A DNA stretch of 64,000 nt from Zantedeschia hybrid cultivar (Eukaryota > Streptophyta > Magnoliopsida > Alismatales > Araceae). Positions 1 to 10,439 of this stretch are shown one piece after another. The stretch covers positions 5,876,001 through 5,940,000 of the forward strand of contig JARZZO010000011.1 in assembly GCA_030544215.1 (NCBI GenBank), written 5' to 3'. The position numbers were made by a program, and so were the translations under genes. Each line of letters begins with the position of its first letter. Positions within the stretch are counted from its first letter, which is position 1. Under the pieces are notes generated by a model. It saw only the letters and a program-made list of their open reading frames with translations, was not told the origin of the DNA and searched no databases.

Positions 1-172
1 AATCATTATAAAAATTTTTGATTACCATAAAATTAAATAAACAGTCTACATACATGAACGGTGAGATGCTCCACCTCGATCATGACATTAGAAAGTAAAA
101 AAAGAAAAAGAAAATGGACATGCTAGGAACTGTGACGTAAAAAAGAATATACTAAAAGAACATGGACATGCA

Positions 173-718
173 AGTATGATTTCAACGTTTCTTTTTGCAA
201 AGATCACGTAAACAATTAATTGTACGTACGTATGCGCCATAAAATTAATCGGATAGTCCTGCTAAACACTCAAGTTTGCAATAAAAAAACGTTAAATGTA
301 TTCACTGTTATCCCTAAACAACATAAACATCACTTTTAGTTTAGATGAAAGGACATGTTGATTGTACATACATATGCATAAAATTAATCGGATAGTCTTG
401 CTAAACACTCAAATTTCCAATGAAAACCGTAAAATGTATCAACTGTTATCCCTAAACAACCTGAAAAATAATGTTCTTTTGCTTCAGTTGATTCGTGGGG
501 GTTATCCATACTCAGGATCACACTGGATATATAATAAAGTATCTGTTTGGCGATAATTCAGACCACAACTAAGTATGATTTCAACGTTTCCTTTTACTAA
601 GATCAACTAAACAAGTAATTGTACATGCATATGCATAAAATTAATCGGATAGTCCTGCTAAACACCCAATTACGCAATAAAAAACGTTAAATGTATTCAC
701 TGTTATCCCTAAACAGTA
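173..718. repeat. Degenerate repeat, three copies
   Basis: A unit containing an ATTAATCGGATAGTCNTGCTAAACAC core followed by a CACTGTTATCCCTAAACA segment occurs at about 220-325, 362-465 and 618-718. A preceding AAGTATGATTTCAACGTTT segment occurs at 173 and again at 571. The copies differ by substitutions and small indels, so this is an old local duplication. Nothing suggests coding function, and the family is not recognised. Confidence 0.75.
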
Positions 719-1793
719 TTCTCCTTTTTTTTGTGAAAAATAAAAACTTTGGAGACCAATCGCTCCCCCACCAACCCACTCCTTACGCATCCAATTCCAA
801 CTGGCTGCACGTTCTCTCCCGAACCCACTTGGTTAGAGTTTTTTTAATTATAACTACTCCGTCTGCTCTCACGTAATTGAAGCAAAGTACAGAAACACAC
901 TTTTCTTGAAATGCAATCCCTAGCCTATCCCCCATCTTTCTGCAAAGGTCGGCCTTGGTAAGAATGGCCGGTGCCTAATACTTCGTGGATTTCTGATTTG
1001 TGGATGTTATATATCATAGAAAATGCTAATTCAAGCAAGCATACGGGAATGATAGGGACCTCGGATCTAGGAAGTTGATCAACTTTCTTCACTTCCCACT
1101 GCCAGCTGGTTACGTGCGTGCATGCATTGCAGCAACAACTAAGTATGATTACGAACAGATGAACGGCGTACGTGCGGCAGGTGTGGCCGCAGAGGCGGTA
1201 GACTACGGAGTCCAGTGGCAGCAGAGACAGTATCAAGGTGGCCTGAGTGTGGAAGGCGTGGCCGCAAAGACGGTATACGGCTGCGTCCGGCGTGCCTTCC
1301 GGTGGTTTTCTTCTCCCGTCAGAAAACTCACAGCAGGGGAAGCATGAGGAAGTACCACGTTGGTTGCTTTACTCCCACGTTGGTTGGTTTCTTAAGTGAG
1401 AAACGGGGGTGGAAACGGGTGGCGGGGGTTAGAGTTTTTAAATTTCAAATCTCTCTAGCCATCTGGTTCTATTACGTGAGAAATTCCCCCCCCCCCCATA
1501 GAGCCCCCATAGAGAGAGAGAGAGCAACATATTTTTTTAATAATATTTTTTGGAAAAAAAATATAATAGAATACCACAGAAATTAGATTAAAAATTGTGC
1601 TTTATTAATATAACATAGATACACCTCCATCTAAACCTCACTACCATTGTCTTCAATAAATCACCATGGGCAAGCGATTTAATGTAAACAAAGCGAGCTA
1701 ACCCTAGAAGAAAACGCCTTCAGGGTGACACAAGATAAGATTACACATAGGCACGTAGGGCGGTATTATAACGGGGTCATTTATTAATAGGGA
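719..1793. other. Intergenic, with a GC-rich patch at 1080-1340
   Basis: No gene is recognised. The patch at 1080-1340 is clearly more GC-rich than its surroundings and holds two imperfect copies (about 1180-1213 and 1257-1290) of a segment with the shared core GTGGCCGCANAGNCGGTA. Short open frames across it overlap in several phases and match no family I know. From about 1682 the sequence (GCGAGCTAACCCTAGAAG and onwards) matches the 3' flank of OMT-5 at about 47661, so this is the duplicated downstream region of OMT-1. Confidence 0.6.
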
Positions 1794-2090
1794 TCATGGA
1801 TAGGCCTCGATAAGCGACAGTGCTGAGATGATCTTGCAGCTACTGAAGCCGGCGGCCGTGAGGATCCGCCGCCATTCTCCTTCGTCCCTCTCCCTCCCAC
1901 CCGTGGCGGCAAGCATGTCCAGGTCAAGCAGGTACTGCGCCTCCCCCATCTCGAGGCCGTCGCCACCTCCGCCCACTACAATCTCAATGATGATCACCTT
2001 CCCTCCGCGCTCCCTCGCCTGAACGATCGCCTCCCTGCACCGCCGTAGTATCCTCATGCAGTCCTCATCGTCGAAGTTGTGCAGCACCCA
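1794..2090 (-). pseudogene. OMT-1: orphan second exon of a plant O-methyltransferase
   Basis: The frame encodes the C-terminal part of a plant SAM-dependent O-methyltransferase (methyltransf_2 family). It starts at a clear acceptor (AG at 2091-2092) with WVLHNFDDEDC, which holds the catalytic-type histidine, then KVIIIE and GRERDEGEW with the two conserved glutamates, and ends SLIEAYP-stop. It is nearly identical to exon 2 of OMT-5, but three codons (Gly-Pro-Arg) are missing near the C-terminus (an in-frame 9-base deletion). No first exon follows: the intron can be traced only to about 3112, where copia sequence begins. I infer a truncated pseudogene. A distant or skipped exon 1 cannot be formally excluded. 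Confidence 0.85.
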
Positions 2091-3112
2091 CTGCGTGTTT
2101 CAAGTACACAAACAAATGTTGGCCATAAAGCAAACATCTATATTTACAAGAAGAACAGAGATGTACAGATCTGGACTGAACTCATTCACTGTAAAGAGGA
2201 AATGATTTCAAAAAATCCTCTCATATGATGTTTTTCCTATTCACCAGTAAGAATTTTTATAAAAGACTCTCACCTTCTCTCTCTCTCTGCACTGATTGCA
2301 TCCACACTCTTACAAGAACTAATATTTCCGTGCACAAATATTTCCGCACTCTTACAACAACTAATATTATATTCGTATCTATATTCTAACTCTCGCATAT
2401 TCTCATTAACATCTTTGCAATCTTCACAAAAGTGTACTATCTCTCTATTTGAAAAGATTTTACATAGACATCTCTAAATTCACTAATATTTTATAGATAT
2501 ATCCCTCAAATTCAGAAAGCTTTTGCATATATACTTACAACACCCGATGTTATTATAATTTATGAAATCTTTTTGACATATTTTGACTAAATTCATCTTA
2601 ATTTGGCAAAGGGTTATAAGTGTAACATTTTGAAGATTTCAAAAATATTAGTGACAATATGTCAAAGTTGAAAGTATAGATACAAATATAATATTTTTTA
2701 GAAAGTATACATGTAAAAAATCTAACGTGCATTAAAGGAACTATCTTTAAAATTGTGCTTGTAGTGTACTTATATACACTTGTATGTACCATTAGGGTGA
2801 AGGACACGTCGAGTCCCAGTCAAATTTACTCTCTTTCACTTACCTGAGTTACAGTCACATTTGTACTTCACTCTCAAAAAACCTAGAGTGTAGATAATTT
2901 AAGTCTTCTTTTTTGGAGGAAACTCGGTCAGTAAAGAAATGGAGAGAGACAAATTTTGCAATCACGGGACATGTAAGTAAATTTATTTTTCGTACTGTCT
3001 CACTTTTCTCCTCTCTTTTGTACCGACCGAGTCTCCTCCAAAAGTAAACTCAGACGATATGCGTTCAGTAAACTAACGCTTAATAGTTTGGTAGCAATGT
3101 AGTGCATGTTGT
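2091..3112 (-). other. Remnant of the OMT-1 intron
   Basis: This stretch aligns along most of its length with the OMT-5 intron (48110-49060), including the GTGCATTAAAGGAACTATC segment at about 2728. It contains a fold-back insertion at about 2895-3058 that OMT-5 lacks. The match stops at CATGTTGT (about 3112), roughly 30 bases short of where the exon 1 donor should be. Confidence 0.75.
2895..3058. mobile_element. Small fold-back (MITE-like) insertion in the OMT-1 intron
   Basis: The two ends are inverted copies of each other. TTGGAGGAAACTCGGTCAGTA near the left end pairs with the reverse complement of the right end, TTGGAGGAGACTCGGTCGGTA. The arms are about 35 bases and the element about 160 bases. 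The homologous OMT-5 intron lacks it, which marks it as an insertion. Target-site duplication and superfamily are not resolved. Confidence 0.55.
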
Positions 3113-3617
3113 AAAATAAACTTAATTTCATGGAAATCTCCTTATAATTATGTAAGGAGTTTATTATGTTATGAGTTAGAGAGAAAATAATAGGTCCTTT
3201 ATTATTTAGAGGTTATAGTGTCTTTTGGGTCTCTTTTGTAACTCTTGTAACTCTCGTTAGAATAAGAGTGCAAGGGAGGTGAAGAGTCATATAATGATCA
3301 TTAATAAGAGGTGAAGAGTCTTTTGTAACCACCCAAGTATAACTCCCATCCATATAATGAGGAGATTTTTGTGCTCCACCTTAGAGCCTTAGTTAGTGGG
3401 AATCTAAGAGTCATTTTAAGAAAGTTATCCGTCTAGAAAGCCAATGTAAGGTCTATATATATATGTGGCTAGTTGTTTTCATATAAGAAGTCACATATGA
3501 TCAATAGAATATCAAATTTTTGAGATCTTCTTCAACTTTTATGTTTTCTACCTTCTCTACATATTTCCACTACAATTCCATCTTGTGTAAGTAAGAACCC
3601 ACCATTAGCTTCCAACA
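3107..3617 (+). repeat. 5' LTR of the copia fragment
   Basis: The right boundary is firm: the LTR ends in CCAACA, followed by AAG and the primer binding site TGGTATCAGAG at 3621. The left boundary is inferred from the first TG after OMT intron homology stops, so it could be 3107 or 3110. There is no second LTR in the window to confirm length (about 510 bases). Confidence 0.65.
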
Positions 3618-3651
3618 AAGTGGTATCAGAGTGAGGTTTCTACTAGTTAGT

Positions 3652-4649
3652 ATGGTTAGTGGGAATATGGCGTTCCAAATTCCTCAACTCTCCAAAATCA
3701 ACTATGAGAATTGGAGCATCCAAATGAAGGCACTTCTTGGATCCCAAGATGTATGGGATATCGTCATCCAAGACTATGATGAGCCAAAAGATGAAGCGAC
3801 CTTGCCTCAAAATAAAAGAATTTCTTTGAATGATTCAAGAAAAAGAGATAAAAAGACTATTTTTCTCATCTACCAAGAGGTGGATGAAACTACATTTGAG
3901 AAGATTGCCAAAGCAACTTCTTCAAAGGCGAGTTGTTCGAGAGGTTTTGCAAAGGAGAAGAGAGGGTGAAAAAGGTATGCCTCCAAACTCTAAGAGGTGA
4001 ATTTGAAACCTTACAAATGAAAGAGTCCGAGACTATCTCGGATTACTACACAAGGGTGAAGATAGTTGTAAATCAACTACGAAGAAATGACAACGCTACA
4101 TCGGATGTTCGTGTGGTGGAGAACCTACTACGGTCACTTGATTCTAAGTTTGACCATATAGTAGTGGCTATTGAAGAATCCAAAGATTTTGATACCATGT
4201 CCGTCGAGCAACTCATTGGGTCCTTAAAGGCCCATGAACAAAAGCTTCTCAAGAAGAAGAAGGAGGCCTTGGAGCAAGCACTTGCTGTCAAACTTTCTCT
4301 CAAAGAAGGAAAAAGTGAAGGAAAGAATCAAAGAGGACGTGGTCGTGGTCGTGGTGGTCGTGGCCGCGGTGGAAGAGGAGGACGAGGCACCTCTTATGAA
4401 GAAAAGGGAAACACTTCTACAAACTCCACAAGAGGCCGTGGTGATTCATATGAAAAGCCAAGGTATGAAAAATCTCAAGTTGAATGTTACAACTGTCATA
4501 GACGTGGGCATTATGCAAGTGAATATTGGCGTGATTCTACTAACAATGATGATGAGAATGCTAATCATGTTGTAAAGCAAAATAAAGATGAAGAACCATT
4601 TGTCTTGTTGGCATATAAAGGAGAAGAGAAGGACAATCAAGAAGCATGA
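3652..4649 (+). pseudogene. Copia gag (frameshifted)
   Basis: The start matches the copia gag N-terminus (PQLSKINYENWSIQMKALLG). The frame changes near 3930, between an opening frame of about 106 codons and a second frame reaching 4649. The second frame holds the gag core (KKVCLQTLRGEFETL), a GR-rich linker at about 4335-4390, and a zinc knuckle (CYNCHRRGHYASEYW). The knuckle's last cysteine is tyrosine, so the CX2CX4HX4C metal site is broken. Gag ends at a TGA that is followed in frame by protease sequence, and this codon was probably once sense. Confidence 0.85.
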
Positions 4650-5500
4650 TATCTTGATTCCGGAGCAAGCAATCACATAAGTGGACAAAGAGAGATCGTC
4701 ACAAATTTTGATCAGACAGTTGGTGGCCAAGTTACCTTTGGTAATTCCTCCAAAATAGTAATCAAGGAAAAAGGTAATATCTTGATTCGTTCAAAGAATG
4801 AAAATTATCAATTGATTTCCTATGTTTATTATGTTTCGGAGATGAAAGATAATATTTTGAGTTTAGGACAACTCTTAGAGAAAGGCTATGATATTCACTT
4901 GAAAGATCATGGTCTTTCAATAAGAGGTAAAAGAAACAACTTGATTGCTAAAGTTGGCATGTAAAAAAATAAAATGTTTGTTTTTTAATATTCAAAGTGA
5001 AGTTACAAAATCTTTGAGAGTATGTTTTAAAGATCTCTCTTGGTTATGGCATTTAAGATATGAGTATCTTAACTTTGCTAGTTTGAAGTTTTTGTCTAAG
5101 TAAAAGTTGGTGAAATGATTGCCTCATATTGATCATTCGGATGAGTTATGTGAAAGTTGTATTTTTGGCAAGCATCATAGAAAGGATTTTTCAAAAGATG
5201 CAACAAGAAGGACAAATAGGCCACTCCAACTTATTCACACCGTTGTATGTGAGCCAATTTCTCCAACATCATTTGGTAAGAATAGATATTTTTTACCTTT
5301 ACAGATGATTTTACTAGAAAGACATGGGTGTATTTTCTTAAAGAAAAATCCAAAGTGTTTGATACTTTCAAAAAGTTCAAAGTGTTTGTAGAAAAGTAAA
5401 GTGGTTGCTATATCAACATTATGAGATCAGATAGAGGTGGAGAATTCACATCAAAGTCTTTTGAAGTATTTTGTGAAGAGCATGAAATTCACCGTATGGA
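4650..5500 (+). pseudogene. Copia protease and N-terminal integrase remnant
   Basis: Directly after the gag TGA the same frame reads YLDSGASNHIS, the copia aspartic protease active site (DSGA). It continues to 4964 (VSEMKDNILSLGQLLEKGYDI). A degraded pre-integrase region follows (LWHLRYEYLN, then CESCIFGKHHRKDF at about 5150). The signal fades at SFEVFCEEHEIH, about 5490. Several stops and frame breaks make it non-functional. Confidence 0.8.
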
Positions 5501-6589
5501 ATAGAAATTAAACATGCATATATTTCTCATGTTCTATAGAAAGTTTAATCGTTTGGAATAGAAATTAGACTTTGATTAAAATATTTTTTAAGTAGGTGAC
5601 TTTGTATGATTTTGCCACTGGTATATGTAGGTGTAAAAGGTTTGGATTGTATAACCTTTTCATTTATATATAGGTTCAAAATTTTGAACATATGATGGCA
5701 CTTGCTTTGTGGGAGGTGAGACCGGATAATGCGGAGATAGAATACAAAAAATAACTTTTTACAACCCCTTAAAAAATGTCATGTTTGCAGTTAACCTCTT
5801 GTATAATTCGTATTTGCATATAACCGCTTTAAATATGGTGTTATTTTTACATAACCCCCTCAATTATGTAGGTTTCCTTTGAATTTCACTTAAATTAAAA
5901 TATTGTTATCTATATAGAATATGTGAAAGTTATTAAATAAAAGTATTAATAATATCTTCAATTAAAATACACGCACCTTACAAGAAAAAATACGTAAACA
6001 TCTATTCATAAACTTCTTGTATATAATTAATATTAAAAATATTTTCATATTTATGTGACGTAAAAATATTTTAACTCAGATAAAATTCAAAATAATTCAC
6101 ATAATTACGAGAGTTCTATGCAAATACCTCCAAAGTTTAAGAGATTATGAACAAATATAAATCATATAGGGAGTTATCAACAAATATCGCATCTCTTACG
6201 GAGTTATTTACAAAAACTCCTAAAAAATGATATTTAGGCATTGCTTTTTGCGGACTACGTATAATTTTACTTAATGCTTAGTGTGTGTTATTATAAGAAT
6301 TCCGTTCTGCTCTTAACAACGTACAATAAACAAGGTAAGGGTGTTATTTTAATAGTAAACCCTCCAAGAATATATAATCCCTAGCAATGTGTTACTTCTC
6401 ATAATGTGTTCTTTACTATACATGCACCAAAAGTCTAGGTCGAAGAGAACTCAGAAGTTAATTTGGTACTATATATCATTCATCACCAAAATGGCCTATA
6501 AAAATTAGGAGTGCATGCGTGCAACTTGTTTGGTTGAATAATACTTCCATCAACTTCTGCTCTTATTTAAAAGGGGTAGTAGTACATGG
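5501..6589. other. AT-rich intergenic
   Basis: No gene is seen. Around 6330-6400 a segment (GGGTGTTATTTTAATAGTAA, then CATAATCCCT-like text) matches about 51005-51075, upstream of OMT-5. That places the upstream flank of OMT-1 here, beyond the copia insertion. The rest is unassigned. Confidence 0.5.
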
Positions 6590-6740
6590 TGTGGAGCAAC
6601 TTAATAGTTAATCCCCTACTTGGACACCTACTCTAGGTTGTGGGTTTAAACCCCACAATCGCGCAAGTCGTCTGAGCATCAAATCCTAACTAAACATAAG
6701 GTCAGAGGTGCCCTACCAAAAAAAAAAGAAAAGAAAAAGG
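6590..6740 (+). mobile_element. tRNA-related SINE candidate
   Basis: A T-arm-like hairpin (GTGGGTTTAAACCCCAC) lies at about 6639-6656, 40-50 bases after an A-box-like stretch, and the element ends in an A-rich tail at about 6718-6740. Size and order fit a short tRNA-derived SINE. Target-site duplications are not evident, so the call is moderate. Confidence 0.45.
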
Positions 6741-6871
6741 CATAATCTCTATCTAATGAAAAAAGACGATGGTAATAGTACTAAAAATTCGACTGAGATT
6801 GTAGACTATGTTTATTCTTCAAACGTAATCAATCTTGTTTGGCACCGAAGAGGACTCGTATCTCTTGCTAA

Positions 6872-6966
6872 TCATGGATAGGCCTCGATGACCGATCTCG
6901 GCCCCAGTGCCCTAGTGATCTTGCAGTCACTAAAGTATGCAGCTGTGAAGATCCGTTGTCATTCTC
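6872..6966 (-). pseudogene. OMT-2: relic of an OMT second exon
   Basis: About 95 bases match the last 31 codons of OMT exon 2. They include the TGA and the antisense of IEAYP (ATGGATAGGCCTCGATG), the CCCCAGTGC segment (GPR), and the antisense of the GFxxCKI region. Substitutions have made several codons non-conservative, and homology stops abruptly at about 6966. It is a separate copy from OMT-1, and it shows that the array once held at least one more gene. Confidence 0.8.
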
Positions 6967-8340
6967 AATGACTCAGACATTGGCTTAAAATTTAAATTGA
7001 AGGTTTTGATTATTTTCGTTTGGTCTCATCTTAAGTGATAGTATATAAATATATCACATATATTAATGATATACATAATCTAGACATTTGATTCATAATC
7101 AAATAAAAGCATGCATCACGTACATGTAAATATGTGGTCATAAATAGTATAGTAGTTTGACTTGAGTCATACAGTCAAATTCACTCACATTCAACATAAT
7201 AATTACATTAAATGATTTGCAATCACATAGGCAATATGAACTCTTTTAAAAAACTTCATGGTTGCAGTTGTAGATCATCCTCGCTCCAGACATCATAGCC
7301 TCGATCAAATTACAGTTAAAATTAAAAATATAATATTATGAATTTATAATTTATAAACAGAAGAATGCCTTAATGTGAATATATTATGGGAGGGTTATAG
7401 AGTTACATTGAAAGAGTGAGAGAGAGAGAGATAAACAAACCTCTATTTAAGATAAATTAATAAATCATCCATCACATCCCTGCATGATCTACATACATAC
7501 ATCACCACATGAAGTACGTTCATTTATAAGCGTATATTCATCACTACAATTTATTTTATTTTTCAATCCACACATGGAAGAGCACATCATATGGCTAAAC
7601 AAAAAAAATTTGAAAATAAATAATTTTAATTTTAGAAATTAATGGTCAATCAAAATTAGGTTAGATTTTTGCAAAATTATTTTATTAGTGAAGCATGCAA
7701 TTAAATCGTATTTAAAAATATTAAACACACATCTGATGTACACACAATCCAAAAATAATTTTAAACAATGTTCCATACAAGTTAGAACCATTCTAGAATT
7801 AGGAATTAATCTAACTATTAGATTAATCAAGAAGAAGTTAATTATTAATCTAACAACTTAGAATAACAATTAACTAAATAATCTAACTCTTTAAATTAAT
7901 TAACTTGAATTAATTGATAATTTAACCCTTAGATTAACAATTAATAAGAAATTGTCTAAACTAACAATTAGCATAACAATAAGATTAACAACATTTGTTA
8001 AATTTTAAATGGGCCCCAATTAAAAGCAAAAGCTATTTTGATTTTAAGTTTTAAAAACACCCTTTAAAAAAACTTTTTTTTTATTTTAATTAGGGCCACG
8101 GGATTTGAGAAGGGCCCCTGTTGGGCTCAGGCTCGAACTAGATAGAGACCAGTCGGCCCAGCTAGAGCCCCGACCTCGTACGTATGGGAAAACCCTTGCC
8201 GCACGAGTGCGCCCCCCATCCCGACTGGGAAAACCTTCTTTTTTATTACTTTGATACGGTAGATACATAAATTTACTCATACTTTTATACATGAAATTTT
8301 AATAGTAAGAAAGAAAAATTAAAAATATAGGCCATTAAAG
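6967..8340. other. AT-rich intergenic
   Basis: No gene or named element is recognised. From 7790 to 7990 the sequence is made of short degenerate repeats of TTAATCTAAC/TTAATTAAC type. Around 8090-8240 there is a GC-richer patch without recognisable coding. Confidence 0.5.
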
Positions 8341-8530
8341 ATATAACCCGACTCAACCCGATCCAACCCGATGAAACTTGGGTTACATGGGTTGGGTTGG
8401 GTTGGGACATTGTTAGATGGGTTGGGTTAGAGTTGAGGAGGTTGGGTTGGATGGTGGGTTGGATTGAGGGGTCTCTGACATGGGTTGGATTAGGGTTGAC
8501 CCTAATCCTATTTAACCCGACCCGAGTTGT
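8341..8530. repeat. Degenerate AACCCG / GGGTTGG repeat, inverted
   Basis: The left part runs in CAACCCGATC-type units (8347-8372). The middle and right run in GGGTTGGGTTGG units (8384-8490), and the end returns to AACCCGACCCG (8514-8524). The reverse-complement halves could fold back. This resembles the arrays in termini of some plant fold-back transposons, but boundaries and family are not established. Confidence 0.5.
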
Positions 8531-9150
8531 AGTCCTAACAGTAGTCTTTTATATTAATTAGTTCGTGTGATTTTTTAGAAAAGCCCGAACTTAATATAAA
8601 ACTTATTTTTCGATCAATCGACTGAAGATCTTTTGCGTGTGACCCTCTAAACTTAAGTACCAGTCTAGTTAATGACTCATTAAACTTAGTAACTCTTTAC
8701 TGACTCACTAAATTAATTAATATATATAGATTAATTAATTAGCGGAATGTAATGTCATACATTAAATTCAGACGGACCTCTAATCACGTTGAGTGCCAAG
8801 TAACACCGGAACCTGGAAATCATTGAAATTCTGCAACCAACTAATATAACCTTTTCGTCATCGGTTACCACGTAGATATAATCCTGCATCTGTGTAATAT
8901 TCCTGAATTGACTTAGGATATGGTGAATTATTAAACTCTAGTTCACTAGAATTGGATGCCGCTAAAGCCGCTAAATATTATCAGATAACTTTTTATCTGA
9001 TAAAGTGTCCGCCTTGGCCAGAGATTTAAACGCATTATTCTTGGAATATTTTTTCTCTTTTCACCGACAGCGGATGGTCTTATATTGACCATACAACCAC
9101 CTTCATGAGTATTTCTCTAAACCCAATCACTTACTTATTGAGATCCCATG
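8531..9150. other. Unassigned sequence interrupted by the Tat-type element
   Basis: No coding is seen. The sequence up to GATCCCATG (9150) continues after the gypsy insertion at 23172 with CCATGCTTAGAG, so it and the right flank formed one continuous segment. It may be an older repeat, but I cannot name it. Confidence 0.4.
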
Positions 9151-10439
9151 TGTAGGAGCTGAAAATTTGCTTGTGTGATTAATGTGAAAAACTAGGTTGT
9201 TTAGGGTAAATTAACCTATTAAAAAAAATGCAACTAAGGTGCTGTGATCGCCAGAAACTTTTAACTAAAAAAGCTTCAAAAGAGTTTGATCGCTTACCTG
9301 TTCAAACGCGGAAGAATGAATCTTTGGTTCCCCTCCTTCAGCCGGCTGAAGAAAGAGAGCCTCTTCTTGTTCTTTTGTTCTTGCTGTTGAATGTTGAGGA
9401 TCGTCCAGAAGTTCTCCTGGCTTCGTGCTTGATTTCCCTCTTTTTGATTTCTTGTTGTTCAGTTGTTGGATGCAGCAGAGACAGAAACACAGAAAAATAA
9501 AGAGGAAATAGTGATGAGAATCTAAATAGAAATAATAAAGTTAACTATGATTAGAAACATTTTTAAACAGCAACTCACTTGTTTTAAATGACTTTGAAAC
9601 CCCTTTAGAACATATGGGTTTTGGAGAATTAATGAGGTGGTGTGTGTTGCATGCAGTGAATATGAGAGAATGAAACTAAAGAATGTAAATGAAATTCAGA
9701 TATGAAAAAACTTATGCCCAGTTGGAGAAGCCTTGAAGGATGAAGATCTTGAAGAAGGATGCCGACTTCTGGAAATGGCAACGCTCCGGCGTTCCGACGT
9801 GGTTGCTCCGATCTTCAAATCGCTATAACGCTGAGGCTCAATAATTCTCTCTCTCTTTTTTTTTTAACTCCTTGAGATGCAAGGTATTTATAGGCATTTT
9901 CTGCGTTCGCGATTAACATAGAAAAATCTCGGATTTATCTACCTTAATCGACAGATAATTACTGATTAATTCATCTTTATCTGTAATTATCTAAAACGCG
10001 TCCACTTTGGATGACGCCTTTCAGATTAAATTAAGATAAGGATAAATATCCGGGAAAACTTATCTTTATCTTTATTAGCTAAAACACGTTCACTTGTGTA
10101 GACGTCTTTTACCCTAATTAAGATAAGGATAAACATCCGGAAGAGAAGTTAAAACAGCTTAGGAAACCTAAAACGCGTCGACCCTAACAGACGCCTTTTA
10201 GTTAATAAATTAATTAATATTCAAATTTAAACGCTAAAATAGGAATAAACTCTAAATGGCGTCCACATGGGCCGACGCCTTTTAGGATTCTTCATATTTT
10301 AACTTAAAACATGTCTGTTCGACCCGACACTCAAAAATATCAATAAAAATTAATTAATGATTAATTATCAGACCATTCTGAGGCATTATTATATGATATG
10401 AAATTTACTCAAAATGACGTCAAAATTAGCGTGTCTACA
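9151..10439 (-). repeat. 3' LTR of the Tat-type element
   Basis: It is 1289 bases, TG...CA, and equal in length to the other LTR with seven substitutions. Five copies of the 34-base dyad motif lie at 9992-10025, 10079-10112, 10168-10201, 10252-10285 and a weaker one at about 10302-10335. A purine-rich stretch (AAGGTGAGGCAG on the minus strand) lies immediately inside the element at 10442-10453 and is the likely polypurine tract. Confidence 0.95.

Larger units (their letters stand above)
3107..5500 (+). mobile_element. Truncated Ty1-copia retrotransposon (5' half only)
   Basis: The order is a 5' LTR, an initiator-methionine-type primer binding site (TGGTATCAGAG at 3621), gag, protease, and the start of integrase. 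Recognisable coding stops at about 5500 inside the integrase core, and no reverse transcriptase or 3' LTR follows. The reading frame has a frameshift and several stops. It abuts the OMT-1 intron where exon 1 should begin, so insertion followed by deletion probably removed both exon 1 and the 3' half of the element. Confidence 0.85.

Noticed and set aside
9228..9500. 90-codon plus-strand frame present in both LTRs (also 21960-22232)
   Set aside because: It is antisense to the element, and its conservation follows from LTR identity. No domain is recognised.
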